From an uncultured Lactobacillus sp. (GTDB lineage: Bacteria > Bacillota > Bacilli > Lactobacillales > Lactobacillaceae), in assembly GCF_902491705.1 (NCBI RefSeq), contig NZ_CABUIW010000037.1:1-21632 (forward strand): a DNA stretch of 21,632 nt. Reading direction: 5' to 3'. Below are positions 12,620 through 20,604 of this stretch, piece by piece. The position numbers and the translations under genes were made by a program. The notes under the pieces are model-generated. The model was not told the DNA's origin. It saw only the letters and a list, made by a program, of their open reading frames with translations, and searched no databases. Position 1 is the stretch's first letter, and the number at the start of each line of letters is the position of its first letter.

Positions 12620-13378
12620 ATGATGCTGACACAGGAGCGCCAAAGCTTAATTGAAGATTACGTTAATCAGCACGAATTGTGCCGCGTTAGCGAATTATGC
12701 GATTTAACTGATACGTCTGAATCAACTATCCGTCGTGATCTGATTCAAATGGAGAAGAATGGTATCCTCAAGCGAGTTCACGGTGGTGCTCAATCAGTTA
12801 AAAATTTCTCTCGTGATGTTTCCCAAAACGTCCGCTTTAGTCTGAACCATGAAGTGAAGATTGCTATTGCAAAATATGCTGCAGAGCATTTTGTTCACCA
12901 AGGCGATAACGTCTTTATCGACGCAGGAACAACAACTTATGAAATAGTTCCATTTCTAGCTGAAATTCCTAACGTCAAGATCATCACTAACGGTGTTGAA
13001 ACGGCGTTATGCAGTCTGAATCATGGAATTAAAACTATCTTGATCGGCGGCAAGGTAAAAGATGACACTCATGCCGTAGTTGGTCAGACAGCTTTAAGTC
13101 AGATTAAGGCAATGAATTTCTCAGTCAGCTTTGTTGGGGCTAACGGAATCGAAAAAAATGGTAATTTAACTACGCCAGATCCCGAAGAAGCCGCAGTTAA
13201 GGCAGCTGAGATTAAGCAAGCTAGACATGCTTATGTCTTGGCCGACAGCACAAAAGTCGGTGAGCGAAACTTCGCTGTATTTGCAAAAACTGATGACGTT
13301 ATTGTGGTAACAAATAAACTTAACTCAAGTCAAAAAAAGGCATTACCTGCCGATATAAATCTAGAGGAGGCAAAGTAA
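12620..13378 (+). CDS. fruR: FruR, DeoR-family repressor of the fructose operon
   Basis: A 252-residue DeoR-family regulator. The N-terminal helix-turn-helix includes TDTSESTIRRDLIQMEKNGILKRVHGGA (residues about 30-58), the classic DeoR signature. The sugar-phosphate domain has FIDAGTTTYEI (about 98-108), IIGGK-like ILIGGKV and SFVGANGIEKNGNLTTPD. It precedes fruK with no gap (TAA then ATG), the standard fruRKA order, so its effector is probably fructose 1-phosphate. GCGAGGTGAG is the ribosome binding site; ATG at 12620 or 12623 could be used. Confidence 0.95.
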   Translation: MMLTQERQSLIEDYVNQHELCRVSELCDLTDTSESTIRRDLIQMEKNGILKRVHGGAQSVKNFSRDVSQNVRFSLNHEVKIAIAKYAAEHFVHQGDNVFIDAGTTTYEIVPFLAEIPNVKIITNGVETALCSLNHGIKTILIGGKVKDDTHAVVGQTALSQIKAMNFSVSFVGANGIEKNGNLTTPDPEEAAVKAAEIKQARHAYVLADSTKVGERNFAVFAKTDDVIVVTNKLNSSQKKALPADINLEEAK

Positions 13379-14293
13379 ATGATTTACACAGTAACTGTTA
13401 ATCCAGCGCTTGACTATGTTCTTCAATTAGAAAAAGTTAACCGCGGTGAAGTTAACAGAACTAATAATGATTCATTTTTAGCAGGGGGTAAAGGAATTAA
13501 CGTTTCTCAAATCCTTAACCAATTAAACGTCGACAACACTGCTTGGGGCTTTGTTGGTGGCTTCACTGGTAAGGAATTGGTTCGTCAATTGAACCAAAAG
13601 AGAATCGAAAGTGACTTCGTTACTATTTCAGACAACACTCGTGTGAACGTTAAGATCCACGCAGAAAAGGAAACTGAAATTAACGCAGCTGGTCCAAACA
13701 TTACTGATCAAGAAATCACCGCTTTCAAGGATCGTTTAAACGATTTGAAGAAGGGTGACATCGTAGTAATGAGCGGTTCACTTACTCCAAGTCTTCCAAC
13801 TGATTTCTACCAATCACTTCTTCCAACTATTAAGGAAGCTGGTGCAGAATTCGTAGTTGATACTACTGGTCAAGCTTTACTTGATACTTTGGCATACAAG
13901 CCATTAGTAATTAAGCCTAACCACCACGAATTAGCTGACTTGTTTGGCGTAACCTTTGACTCAAGCGACGTAATGCTTGAATACGCACAAAAGTTGCTTG
14001 AAAAGGGTGCTCAAAACGTAATGGTTTCAATGGCCGGTGAAGGTGGCTTCCTCTTGACTCAAGATCACGTTTACCATGCTAAGGGTGCCGTTGGTACTGC
14101 TGTTAACTCAGTTGGTGCCGGTGACTCAATGATCGCTGGATTTGTTGGTACTTACTACAAGACCGGTGATCCAAAGGAAGGCTTCAGAATTGGTATGGCT
14201 TGTGGTGCCGCAACTGCATTTACTAAGGACATTGCAGTTAAGAGCCAAATCGAAGCCGTATTGCCACAAATTAAGGTTGAACAAATTTCTTAA
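13379..14293 (+). CDS. fruK: 1-phosphofructokinase
   Basis: A 304-residue PfkB-family sugar kinase that phosphorylates fructose 1-phosphate to fructose 1,6-bisphosphate with ATP, feeding glycolysis. MIYTVTVNPALDYV at the start, the GGKGINVSQ substrate motif (about 36-44) and NSVGAGDSMIAGF with the catalytic base D249 are intact. Length and order match the family. Codon use is strongly biased to frequent codons (AAG, GGT, GAA), unlike the AT-rich bacteriocin island, suggesting high expression and a core-genome origin. AGAGGAGG lies before the ATG inside the end of fruR. Confidence 0.97.
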   Translation: MIYTVTVNPALDYVLQLEKVNRGEVNRTNNDSFLAGGKGINVSQILNQLNVDNTAWGFVGGFTGKELVRQLNQKRIESDFVTISDNTRVNVKIHAEKETEINAAGPNITDQEITAFKDRLNDLKKGDIVVMSGSLTPSLPTDFYQSLLPTIKEAGAEFVVDTTGQALLDTLAYKPLVIKPNHHELADLFGVTFDSSDVMLEYAQKLLEKGAQNVMVSMAGEGGFLLTQDHVYHAKGAVGTAVNSVGAGDSMIAGFVGTYYKTGDPKEGFRIGMACGAATAFTKDIAVKSQIEAVLPQIKVEQIS

Positions 14294-14313
14294 TTTTATA
14301 AGGGGAAGAAAAT

Positions 14314-16315
14314 ATGAGAATTAAGGACATTTTAAGCCCTGAATCCATGATCATGGAGCTCAAGGCTACCAACAAAGAAGATGCCATTAAAGAAATGGCA
14401 GACCTTGAAGTTGCAACCGACATCGTTAATGACGAAGATGCATTTATCAAGTCCATCTGGGACCGTGAAAATGAATCAACCACTGGTATCGGTGGCGGAA
14501 TTGCGATGCCTCATGCACGTAACAAGTCAATTAACAAGGCTCGTGTATTGTTTGCTAAGAGTAAGGAAGGTATTGACTACAACTCACTTGATGGTCAACC
14601 AGTTCACTTATTCTTCATGATTACTGCACCAGCTGGTGCTGACAATACTCACCTTCAAGCTTTAGCAAAGCTTTCAGGATTATTAATTGATCCAGACTTA
14701 GTTGAAAAACTTAAGGCTACTAAGACTCCTGAAGAAGTTATCGATCTTTTTGAAAAAGCAGAAGCTAAAAAAGATGAAGAAGACAAGAAGGCAGCTGAAG
14801 CTAAGAAGGCTAAGGAAGCTGCTAAGGCTCAAGGTAAGAGTGACGATGATGACAACAAGCCATTAATCGTTGGTGTTACTGCATGTATTAACGGTATTGC
14901 CCACACTTACATGGCTCAAGAAGCCTTGATTAAGGAAGGTAAGAAGCGCGGCATTGAAGTTAGAATTGAAACTAACGGTTCTGAAGGTGTTAAGGACAAG
15001 CTTACTCCTGACGAAATTAAGCGTGCTAAGGGTGTAATCATTGCATCTGATAAGAAAGTTGATATGCCACGTTTTGACGGCAAGCCTTTAGTTAACCACC
15101 CAGTTGTTGACGGTATCAACAAGCCAGGTGAATTGATTGATGACATTATGGACGGCAAGGCAGATACTTACCACGCAAGTGCTGCTGACAAGTCTGAAGA
15201 ATCATCAAGCACTGAAAAGCCAGGCTTATGGGCAGGTATCTACAAGAACTTAATGAACGGTATTAGCCACATGCTTCCATTCGTTATCGGTGGTGGTATC
15301 TTAATGGCTATCTCCTTCATCGTAGAAAAACTACGGTGGTGGTGCTAAATCTCCAGCCTTTATCTTCTTGAACAACGCTGGTAACTTAGCCTTTGCCTTC
15401 ATGGTTCCAGTTCTTTCAGCTTACATTGCTGAATCAATCGGTGATTTGCCAGCCTTAATGCCAGGTTTCGTTGGTGGTTACATGGCTTCTATTGTTAACG
15501 GTCAATTCCAAGTTAACGTTCAAGCACACGCAACTTCACCAGCCGGCTTCTTAGGTGGTATCGCTGCTGGTTTCATCGCAGGTTACTTAATGGTTGGCCT
15601 GAAGAAGTTATTTGCTAACTTACCTCACTCAGTTGAAGGTATGAAGCCAATGTTGTTCTACCCAATTTTGGGATTGCTCTTTATTGCAGCAATTATGTTC
15701 TACATCATTAACCCAATCTTCAGTGGAATCAACTTTGCTATTACCCACTTCTTGAACAGCATGGGTACTGGTAACTTGGTACTTCTTACTACTATCTTGG
15801 CAGGTATGATGTCAATCGATATGGGTGGTCCTTTCAACAAGGCTGCTTACGTATTCGCTTCAGGTGCTTTTGCTAACGACCCACACTCAACTACTGCTGC
15901 TATCTTGATGGCTGGCGTAATGGTTGGTGGTATGGTTCCTCCATTTGCTACTGCTATTGGTACTACATTCTTCAAGAACAAGTACACTATGGAAGAACGT
16001 CGTGCAGGTATTTCTAACTGGGTATTAGGCTTCTCATTCATTACTGAAGGTGCAATTCCATTTGCTGCAGCTGACCCAGGTCACGTAATTCCTTCATGTA
16101 TCATCGGTTCTGCTGTTGGTGGTGCCTTAGTTGGTTTATGGCACGTAGGTGTTCCTGCTCCTCACGGTGGTCTTTGGGTATCACCACTTGCTGGTAACAT
16201 CGGCGGACCTATGCACATCTTGTTCTACTTCTTAGCAACTATTATTGGTTCAATCGTAGCCGCTTTAATCATGAGCTTTTGGAAGAAGAACGTTAAGGAA
16301 GATCCTAACGAATAG
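14314..16315 (+). pseudogene. fruA: PTS fructose transporter EIIABC, frameshifted
   Basis: The gene encodes the EIIA domain (1-150; phospho-His H67 in AMPHARNK), an Ala/Lys/Glu linker (150-182), the EIIB domain (183-290; phospho-Cys C191 in GVTACINGIAHT) and the EIIC membrane domain (from about 305). The frame breaks at the run of five As at 15326-15330, and a stop follows at 15346. Removing one A restores ...FIVENYGGGAKSP and a single 666-codon frame, close to the usual FruA length. The second half starts at no credible initiation codon. As it stands only EIIA and EIIB would be made, so fructose uptake by this route would be lost, unless this is a sequencing error or slippage corrects it. 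Confidence 0.9.
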
Positions 16316-16379
16316 AAAATTCATTTAAAAAATATAATATATAGGAACTTTGGTTAAATAATTTAAGTTATTGTATTTT

Positions 16380-16410
16380 TTGACAAAAAATGTAAAAAAT
16401 GTATTATAAT
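16380..16410 (+). promoter_or_regulatory. Strong promoter upstream of a candidate small RNA
   Basis: TTGACA (16380-16385) is followed by TATAAT at 16405-16410 (19-bp spacer) or TATTAT at 16402-16407 (16-bp spacer). No coding start follows before a terminator about 80 bases on. Confidence 0.7.
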
Positions 16411-16416
16411 GAATAT

Positions 16417-16488
16417 ATCTTGATGATCTCTACTTTAATCAAGATACTCTGTTATGTTTTGCGCTACCTGTCCGGGTAGCGTTTTTTG
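16417..16488 (+). ncRNA. Candidate small RNA with two hairpins
   Basis: Downstream of a consensus-like promoter comes a perfect 9-bp stem (TATCTTGAT 16416-16424 with ATCAAGATA 16438-16446). A single-stranded linker follows, then a GC-rich terminator stem (CGCTACC 16462-16468 with GGTAGCG 16475-16481) and TTTTTT. The predicted transcript is about 70-75 nucleotides, with no start codon plus ribosome binding site in it. It could also simply terminate read-through from fruA, but that would not explain the promoter. I cannot assign a known RNA family. Confidence 0.55.
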
Positions 16489-16498
16489 TTACAAAAAA

Positions 16499-16529
16499 CA
16501 CTTTAAGCCTAAAGATTAAGCTTAAAGTG
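16499..16529 (-). terminator. Terminator of the LytTR/DUF3021 operon
   Basis: CACTTTAAGC (16499-16508) pairs perfectly with GCTTAAAGTG (16520-16529). In the minus direction the stem is followed by T6. Confidence 0.85.
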
Positions 16530-16541
16530 ATATTTAATTAG

Positions 16542-16955
16542 TTATAATTTTTTGTTTATAGCTGTTACTTGCTTTTGAATTTGGCGGTAAATAACGAACC
16601 AAATGATTAAGTAGCCAATAATGTAGATAATCGTAAAAATTAATAATGGTGTAAATTGAGTTTTAATCCAATCGTTAATGATGTAAATGACTAGGTAGTC
16701 TAAATAAATGACAACTGCGTCAATTAATGTTGCAGTTCCTAGAGGAATTCGTTCTACCTTGAAAATGGCACTTATTCCCCCGGCAATAAAAGCTAAGACT
16801 AAACTAGAAACAATATTTAGATTTACTTGAGAAATAGGGATGCTAGTAGCAGTTCCTGAAAGCTGCAATCCTAAGTAAACTGAAACTAGAATTAGGGGAC
16901 CAAAGCCTGCTGCAATTAATCCACGCAAGGCAAAATCTTTAACGAACTTTTTCAT
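16542..16955 (-). CDS. DUF3021-like four-TM membrane protein, partner of the LytTR regulator
   Basis: From the ATG at 16955 the protein has 137 residues with four hydrophobic segments (about 11-31, 43-66, 73-95, 102-124) and a basic end. This size, layout and position directly behind a stand-alone LytTR gene match DUF3021 proteins. In streptococcal LytTR regulatory systems such a membrane partner inhibits the regulator. It starts one base after the regulator stop, with AAGGAG inside the end of that gene. A longer frame to 17003 overlaps the regulator without need and is rejected. Confidence 0.8.
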   Translation of the reverse strand: MKKFVKDFALRGLIAAGFGPLILVSVYLGLQLSGTATSIPISQVNLNIVSSLVLAFIAGGISAIFKVERIPLGTATLIDAVVIYLDYLVIYIINDWIKTQFTPLLIFTIIYIIGYLIIWFVIYRQIQKQVTAINKKL

Positions 16956-16956
16956 G

Positions 16957-17394
16957 TCAATCGAGCTCCTTTCTGATCTTGGCAAAGCACCTGCGAGAAA
17001 CATAGTCGGTTAGACCGTTTTTCATAATGATGTTTACGCCAGCTGTCTGCGTTTCTTCGAATTTTCTAATTTGATAGCGATTAGCAATACTTGATTTATT
17101 AATTCGCCAAAAATATTTGGGCAATTCATTTGCTAGTTGATAGATTCGCTTTTTGATCTGATATTGCTTTTGATTATTGCAAATAGCGTAAGTTTTATCG
17201 TTAATGATTGTAATTAAAATAATATCTTCAAGAGATAAAGTAATGACATCTTTGTCGTCGTAAGCGGCTATTTGGTTGGAATTGCCATTAGTTAAGACGA
17301 ACTTTTCTAATTCTTGCGTAAAGTCGCTATCGTGGTGAACTTGTGCTTGTACCAATTCTTCTTTTTGCGGATTGATAAGTAGTTTGAATTTCAT
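16957..17394 (-). CDS. Stand-alone LytTR DNA-binding regulator
   Basis: From ATG 17394 (AAAGGAG upstream) the protein has 145 residues. There is no receiver domain: a short N-terminal part is followed by a LytTR domain (about 45-145) with the typical YFWRINKSSIANRYQIRKFE stretch and the ending LTDYVSRRCFAKIRKEL. With the membrane protein next door it forms a LytTR regulatory system, of the kind that in Streptococcus mutans controls bacteriocin and competence genes. A link to the bacteriocin island in this window is possible but not shown. A 21-bp direct repeat sits at its promoter, suggesting autoactivation. Confidence 0.85.
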   Translation of the reverse strand: MKFKLLINPQKEELVQAQVHHDSDFTQELEKFVLTNGNSNQIAAYDDKDVITLSLEDIILITIINDKTYAICNNQKQYQIKKRIYQLANELPKYFWRINKSSIANRYQIRKFEETQTAGVNIIMKNGLTDYVSRRCFAKIRKELD

Positions 17395-17416
17395 TTTCTT
17401 TTCTCCTTTCATCATG

Positions 17417-17485
17417 ATTATAGAATGTAGAAATTCAGATTACTGTATTTCTAAGGTTATCGGTCGAAAAGGGCAGATAATCGGC
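17417..17485 (-). promoter_or_regulatory. Promoter and LytTR direct repeat of the LytTR operon
   Basis: TATAAT on the minus strand (complement of 17417-17422) is the -10, with no good -35. TTATCGGTC (17457-17465) and TAATCGGCA (17478-17486) share ATCGG exactly 21 bp apart, just upstream of the -35 position. LytTR regulators typically bind such two-turn repeats. Confidence 0.6.
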
Positions 17486-17534
17486 AAAATAAAGCTTATA
17501 ATAAACTAGAGATTAAACGATAGGTGGGGAAAAA

Positions 17535-17813
17535 GTGAACGATCAAATCATTCGAATTACTAGGGCTTTGAATCATCCTATTCGAATCCAAATTCTTTAC
17601 TACTTGAATGACAATAAAGAAAGTAGCGTAAATAATCTAGTTAAACAATTTGATGTCAGTCAACCAGCTATTTCACGACATTTGAGAATTTTGGAAGAAG
17701 CTAGACTAGTAAAAAGCAAAAGAGTTAAACAAGAAAAATATTATCAATTGTTTGATAATCACATCATTAAGATCCTCGATGTTCTGAGACAACACGCAAA
17801 CGGGGAATTTTAA
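17535..17813 (+). CDS. ArsR/SmtB-family metal-responsive repressor
   Basis: A 92-residue winged-helix repressor from a GTG start with AGGTGGGG upstream. The recognition helix is SQPAISRHLRIL (42-53). In the last helix D74, H76 and H87 have the spacing of the zinc site of CzrA (Asp84, His86, His97); the fourth ligand (His100) would fall on G90, with E91 adjacent. That supports sensing of zinc or a similar metal. The gene lies just before a metal-uptake operon, and an operator-like palindrome follows its stop. Repression in the presence of metal versus the usual release by metal cannot be decided from sequence. Confidence 0.85.
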   Translation: MNDQIIRITRALNHPIRIQILYYLNDNKESSVNNLVKQFDVSQPAISRHLRILEEARLVKSKRVKQEKYYQLFDNHIIKILDVLRQHANGEF

Positions 17814-17814
17814 T

Positions 17815-17846
17815 TTGACAAGCATATAAAAATATGTTTATATAAT
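17815..17846 (+). promoter_or_regulatory. Promoter with ArsR-type operator
   Basis: TTGACA (17815-17820) immediately follows the repressor stop codon. ATATAAA (17824-17830) and TTTATAT (17837-17843) form a perfect inverted repeat with a six-base centre, lying between -35 and the -10 (TATATA 17839 or TATAAT 17841). A repressor bound here would block transcription. Confidence 0.6.
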
Positions 17847-17860
17847 GATGTAATTCTAGA

Positions 17861-18034
17861 AAAGCATTTAAATTATTTCAGCAAATTTTTTAAAGACTTA
17901 AATAAAGTGATAGCATCAAGGTTAATGAACTTTGGTGCTATTTGTCTATCATTAAATATATTGACACGTTATAAAAACTAGTTTATTCTTACTTTAAATC
18001 AGAAAAATTGCTGAAACACTGATTTAAATGCTTT
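17861..18034 (+). promoter_or_regulatory. Structured leader of the metal-uptake operon
   Basis: AAAGCATTTAAAT (17861-17873) and TTTCAGCAA (17876-17884) are exactly complementary to ATTTAAATGCTTT (18022-18034) and TTGCTGAAA (18008-18016), so both blocks pair over a long distance. The enclosed part has a 13-bp stem (17911-17923 with 17928-17940). The distal arm ends in T7 right before the ribosome binding site of the lipoprotein gene, so the closed form could act as a terminator. It resembles an attenuator or riboregulator, but I recognise no known riboswitch. Confidence 0.55.
17961..17989 (+). promoter_or_regulatory. Second promoter, inside the leader
   Basis: TTGACA (17961-17966), a 17-bp spacer and TATTCT (17984-17989) form a good sigma-A promoter for the lipoprotein gene. 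Transcripts from here lack the left arm of the long inverted repeat. Confidence 0.6.
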
Positions 18035-18058
18035 TTTTGTATGGAGGAAATTATTTAT

Positions 18059-18955
18059 ATGCAAAAATGGAAATCTAGAATTACAAAATTGTTCTTTATT
18101 ATGGGCATCGTAGGGGCAATTATGCTTTTAACTTCAGCATGCTCAAATAATAGTAAGGCAGATAGCAGCGACAAGGTATCAATTGTCACCACTACTAACG
18201 TTTATGCAGATATTGCTAAAAATATTGTTGGTAAGTACGGTACTGCTAGCGCAATTATTAAAAACAGTGCAACAGACCCACACGACTTTGAACCAACCAC
18301 TGCAGATGCTAAAAGTTTAACTAAGGCTAACATCATCGTGGCTAATGGCTTAGGCTATGATAGCTGGATGAATAAACTCGCAAGTTCAGTTAATAAAAAG
18401 CCAGTTTTAGTTGGCGAAGACTTAATGAACTTGAAGAAGGGCGACAACCCTCACATTTGGTACGATTTGGATATGCCAACTAAGTATGTTAATTATCTAG
18501 TAAAGCGTTTATCCAAGCTTGATTCTAAGCACAAGGCTTATTTTGAAGCTAATGGTAAGAAGTACTTAGCTAAGATTAGTCAAGTTAAGCAGCTTGCTAA
18601 GAAGGCAGACGGCAAGAATAAAAAGCCAGTCTTTGTTAGTGAACCAGTCTTTGACTACGCTTTAGAAGAAGCTGGCTACAAGGTCGGCGATAAGGACTTT
18701 GAAAAGGCTGTAGAAAACAACACAGACCCAAGTCCTAAGACAATTAACCAGATGACAAATGACATTAAGGACAAGAAGATTGCTTTCTTTGTAAACAATA
18801 CACAATCAAGCAGTTCAACTGTAAGTACTTTTGTAAAGCTTGCTAAGAAGAACAAGATTCCTGTATTAAATGTTCGCGAAACTATTCCAAATCATATGAC
18901 TTACTTGAATTGGATGAGAGAGAATTATCAAAACTTAGCTAATATTAGCAAGTAA
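18059..18955 (+). CDS. Zinc/manganese ABC transporter substrate-binding lipoprotein (ZnuA/AdcA-like)
   Basis: A 298-residue cluster A-I binding protein. The signal peptide ends in lipobox LTSAC with C28 as the lipidated residue. Metal ligands H75 (DPHDFEPT) and H132 (NPHIWYD) are present. The region that usually holds the third histidine reads VSEPVFDYALEEAGY instead, a variant I believe is seen in lactobacilli. There is no His-rich loop. The start is ATG 18059 with GGAGG before it; an ATG at 18041 overlaps that site. ATPase and permease genes follow. The metal is probably zinc or manganese. Confidence 0.9.
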   Translation: MQKWKSRITKLFFIMGIVGAIMLLTSACSNNSKADSSDKVSIVTTTNVYADIAKNIVGKYGTASAIIKNSATDPHDFEPTTADAKSLTKANIIVANGLGYDSWMNKLASSVNKKPVLVGEDLMNLKKGDNPHIWYDLDMPTKYVNYLVKRLSKLDSKHKAYFEANGKKYLAKISQVKQLAKKADGKNKKPVFVSEPVFDYALEEAGYKVGDKDFEKAVENNTDPSPKTINQMTNDIKDKKIAFFVNNTQSSSSTVSTFVKLAKKNKIPVLNVRETIPNHMTYLNWMRENYQNLANISK

Positions 18956-18992
18956 TTACAAATTTATTTGCAAGTAAAAAGGGGATGCAAAT

Positions 18993-19640
18993 TTGATTTT
19001 AGATGTGAATGATCTATCAATGAGATTTGATACTAAGACCGTTTTTCAAGATATTAGTTTTAAACTAGAAAAAGGGTCGACTACCGCACTTCTTGGACCT
19101 AATGGTACGGGGAAGACAACTTTAATCAAAATATTGATGGGGATGCTTACACCAACTAGTGGGAGCTTTAAATTCGCTGACGATGTAAAAATCGGCTATG
19201 TGCCGCAGTTTAGAAACATCGATGCAGAATATCCGCTCTCAATTAGAGCCTTTATTGAATTAAATGCGCCGCTATTTAAGACTAAAAAGGTAAAAGAGCA
19301 AGTTGATCATCAATTAATCGAAACGCACCTTGATAAGATTCAAAATACTCGAATGGGTGAAGCATCTGGTGGGCAAAAGCAGCGTGCATATTTGGCACAA
19401 GCTTTGCTTGACCAACCTAATATGATTATCTTGGATGAAGCTACAGCCAGCCTTGATCCTGCTGCTAAGGAAGAGTTGATGGCATTGATCCATCACTTGA
19501 ATAAAGAACACAAGATTACCGTTTTGTTTGTAACGCACGATATCCCACTTGCTTCTAAGTACATGTCTGATTATTTGTACTTAAACAAGGGAACAATCAG
19601 ACAGGGTAAGATGAAAGACTTTAAGGAGGACTTCGAATAA
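18993..19640 (+). CDS. Metal ABC transporter ATPase (ZnuC/MtsB-like)
   Basis: A 215-residue ATPase with Walker A GPNGTGKTT (35-43), signature SGGQ (125-128), Walker B MIILDEA with D148-E149, and the switch His in FVTHDI. It starts at TTG with AAAAGGGG eight bases upstream; a nearby ATG is out of frame and stops at once. It energises metal import with the lipoprotein encoded before and the permease after. Its stop overlaps the permease ATG by one base. Confidence 0.93.
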   Translation: MILDVNDLSMRFDTKTVFQDISFKLEKGSTTALLGPNGTGKTTLIKILMGMLTPTSGSFKFADDVKIGYVPQFRNIDAEYPLSIRAFIELNAPLFKTKKVKEQVDHQLIETHLDKIQNTRMGEASGGQKQRAYLAQALLDQPNMIILDEATASLDPAAKEELMALIHHLNKEHKITVLFVTHDIPLASKYMSDYLYLNKGTIRQGKMKDFKEDFE

Positions 19641-20434
19641 TGTTTCAATACGAATTTATGCGTTATGCCTTCTTAGCAAGTACTTTTATTGCGATTACCT
19701 GTGGTGTGGTTGGCGTTTATGTTGTAGCGCGTAACTACGCTTTCTTAGCTCATACATTGTCTGAAATCGGCTTTGCCGGTGCTGCTTTTGCCGTATTTAT
19801 CGGGATAGCGCCGTTATGGGGGATGCTCCTGTTTACGCTACTTGGCTCAATCGGTGTTGGTGAATTATCAATGCACAGCGACCAAAAGGAGTCCTCAATC
19901 AGTGCGATATCTGCACTATTCATTGGCTTAGGGGTTCTATTCTTAGCGATCTCTGGCTCCAACAGCCGTTATGCCACCAATATTCTGTTTGGTAGTATCA
20001 TTGGTGTAGACAAGCAAGGTGTTATTCAGTTAACAATCTTGTCTGTGATTGTTTTGCTTATGATTTTGCTAGTTCAAAGAAATTTGAACTTTGACTCATT
20101 TGACCATATTGGTGCTGTTGCGCATGGAATTCATACCGGCTTTGTAGGCATTGTCTTCTTGATTTCAATGGCTATGTCAGTTGCCATCGGTGCGCAAATT
20201 GTAGGTTCATTGTTAGTATTTATTTTACTAACCTTGCCATCATCGACAGCACGTTATATCGGTAAAACGATCCCTGCAATGATCGGTTGGTCAATTGGCT
20301 TTGCCTTATTTGGTGTTTGGGCTGGATTATATCTTGGCTTTGTCACTAACTGGCCAGTAACCTTCTTTATTGCGACAATCGAAGTAGTTATCTACTTAAT
20401 TGCTTATGCAGTTCATGTAATTAAACATCGTTAA
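19640..20434 (+). CDS. Metal ABC transporter permease (ZnuB/MtsC-like)
   Basis: A 264-residue permease with about eight hydrophobic segments and the ABC-3 family features: the early VVARNYAFLAHTLSEIGFAG region (28-47) and the later VGSLLVFILLTLPSSTAR segment. AAGGAGG in the end of the ATPase gene and the one-base overlap show tight coupling. It forms the membrane channel of the metal importer. Length is normal and nothing is missing. Confidence 0.93.
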   Translation: MFQYEFMRYAFLASTFIAITCGVVGVYVVARNYAFLAHTLSEIGFAGAAFAVFIGIAPLWGMLLFTLLGSIGVGELSMHSDQKESSISAISALFIGLGVLFLAISGSNSRYATNILFGSIIGVDKQGVIQLTILSVIVLLMILLVQRNLNFDSFDHIGAVAHGIHTGFVGIVFLISMAMSVAIGAQIVGSLLVFILLTLPSSTARYIGKTIPAMIGWSIGFALFGVWAGLYLGFVTNWPVTFFIATIEVVIYLIAYAVHVIKHR

Positions 20435-20604
20435 AGAGAAAATTGTAGTTAAGGGCACATCTTTTAAACTGTATTGATCTAGCGTCGTAATGAACATCAT
20501 ATTTTCTTTGGTAAGTACGTTTGCGATTTTTGGCTACACATGTGATAATGAAGACGTTATGTAGTAAAAGTGGGATATTTTTTCGCTACCAAGGGGAATT
20601 CATT

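Noticed and set aside
15368..16315. Separate membrane protein gene for the second half of fruA
   Set aside because: It starts at an internal TTG without a ribosome binding site and is exactly the EIIC domain continuing fruA after a one-base shift.
20521..20604. 28-residue extension of the NlpC/P60 protein
   Set aside because: The signal peptide begins at 20605, which has a good ribosome binding site; the extension would hide it.
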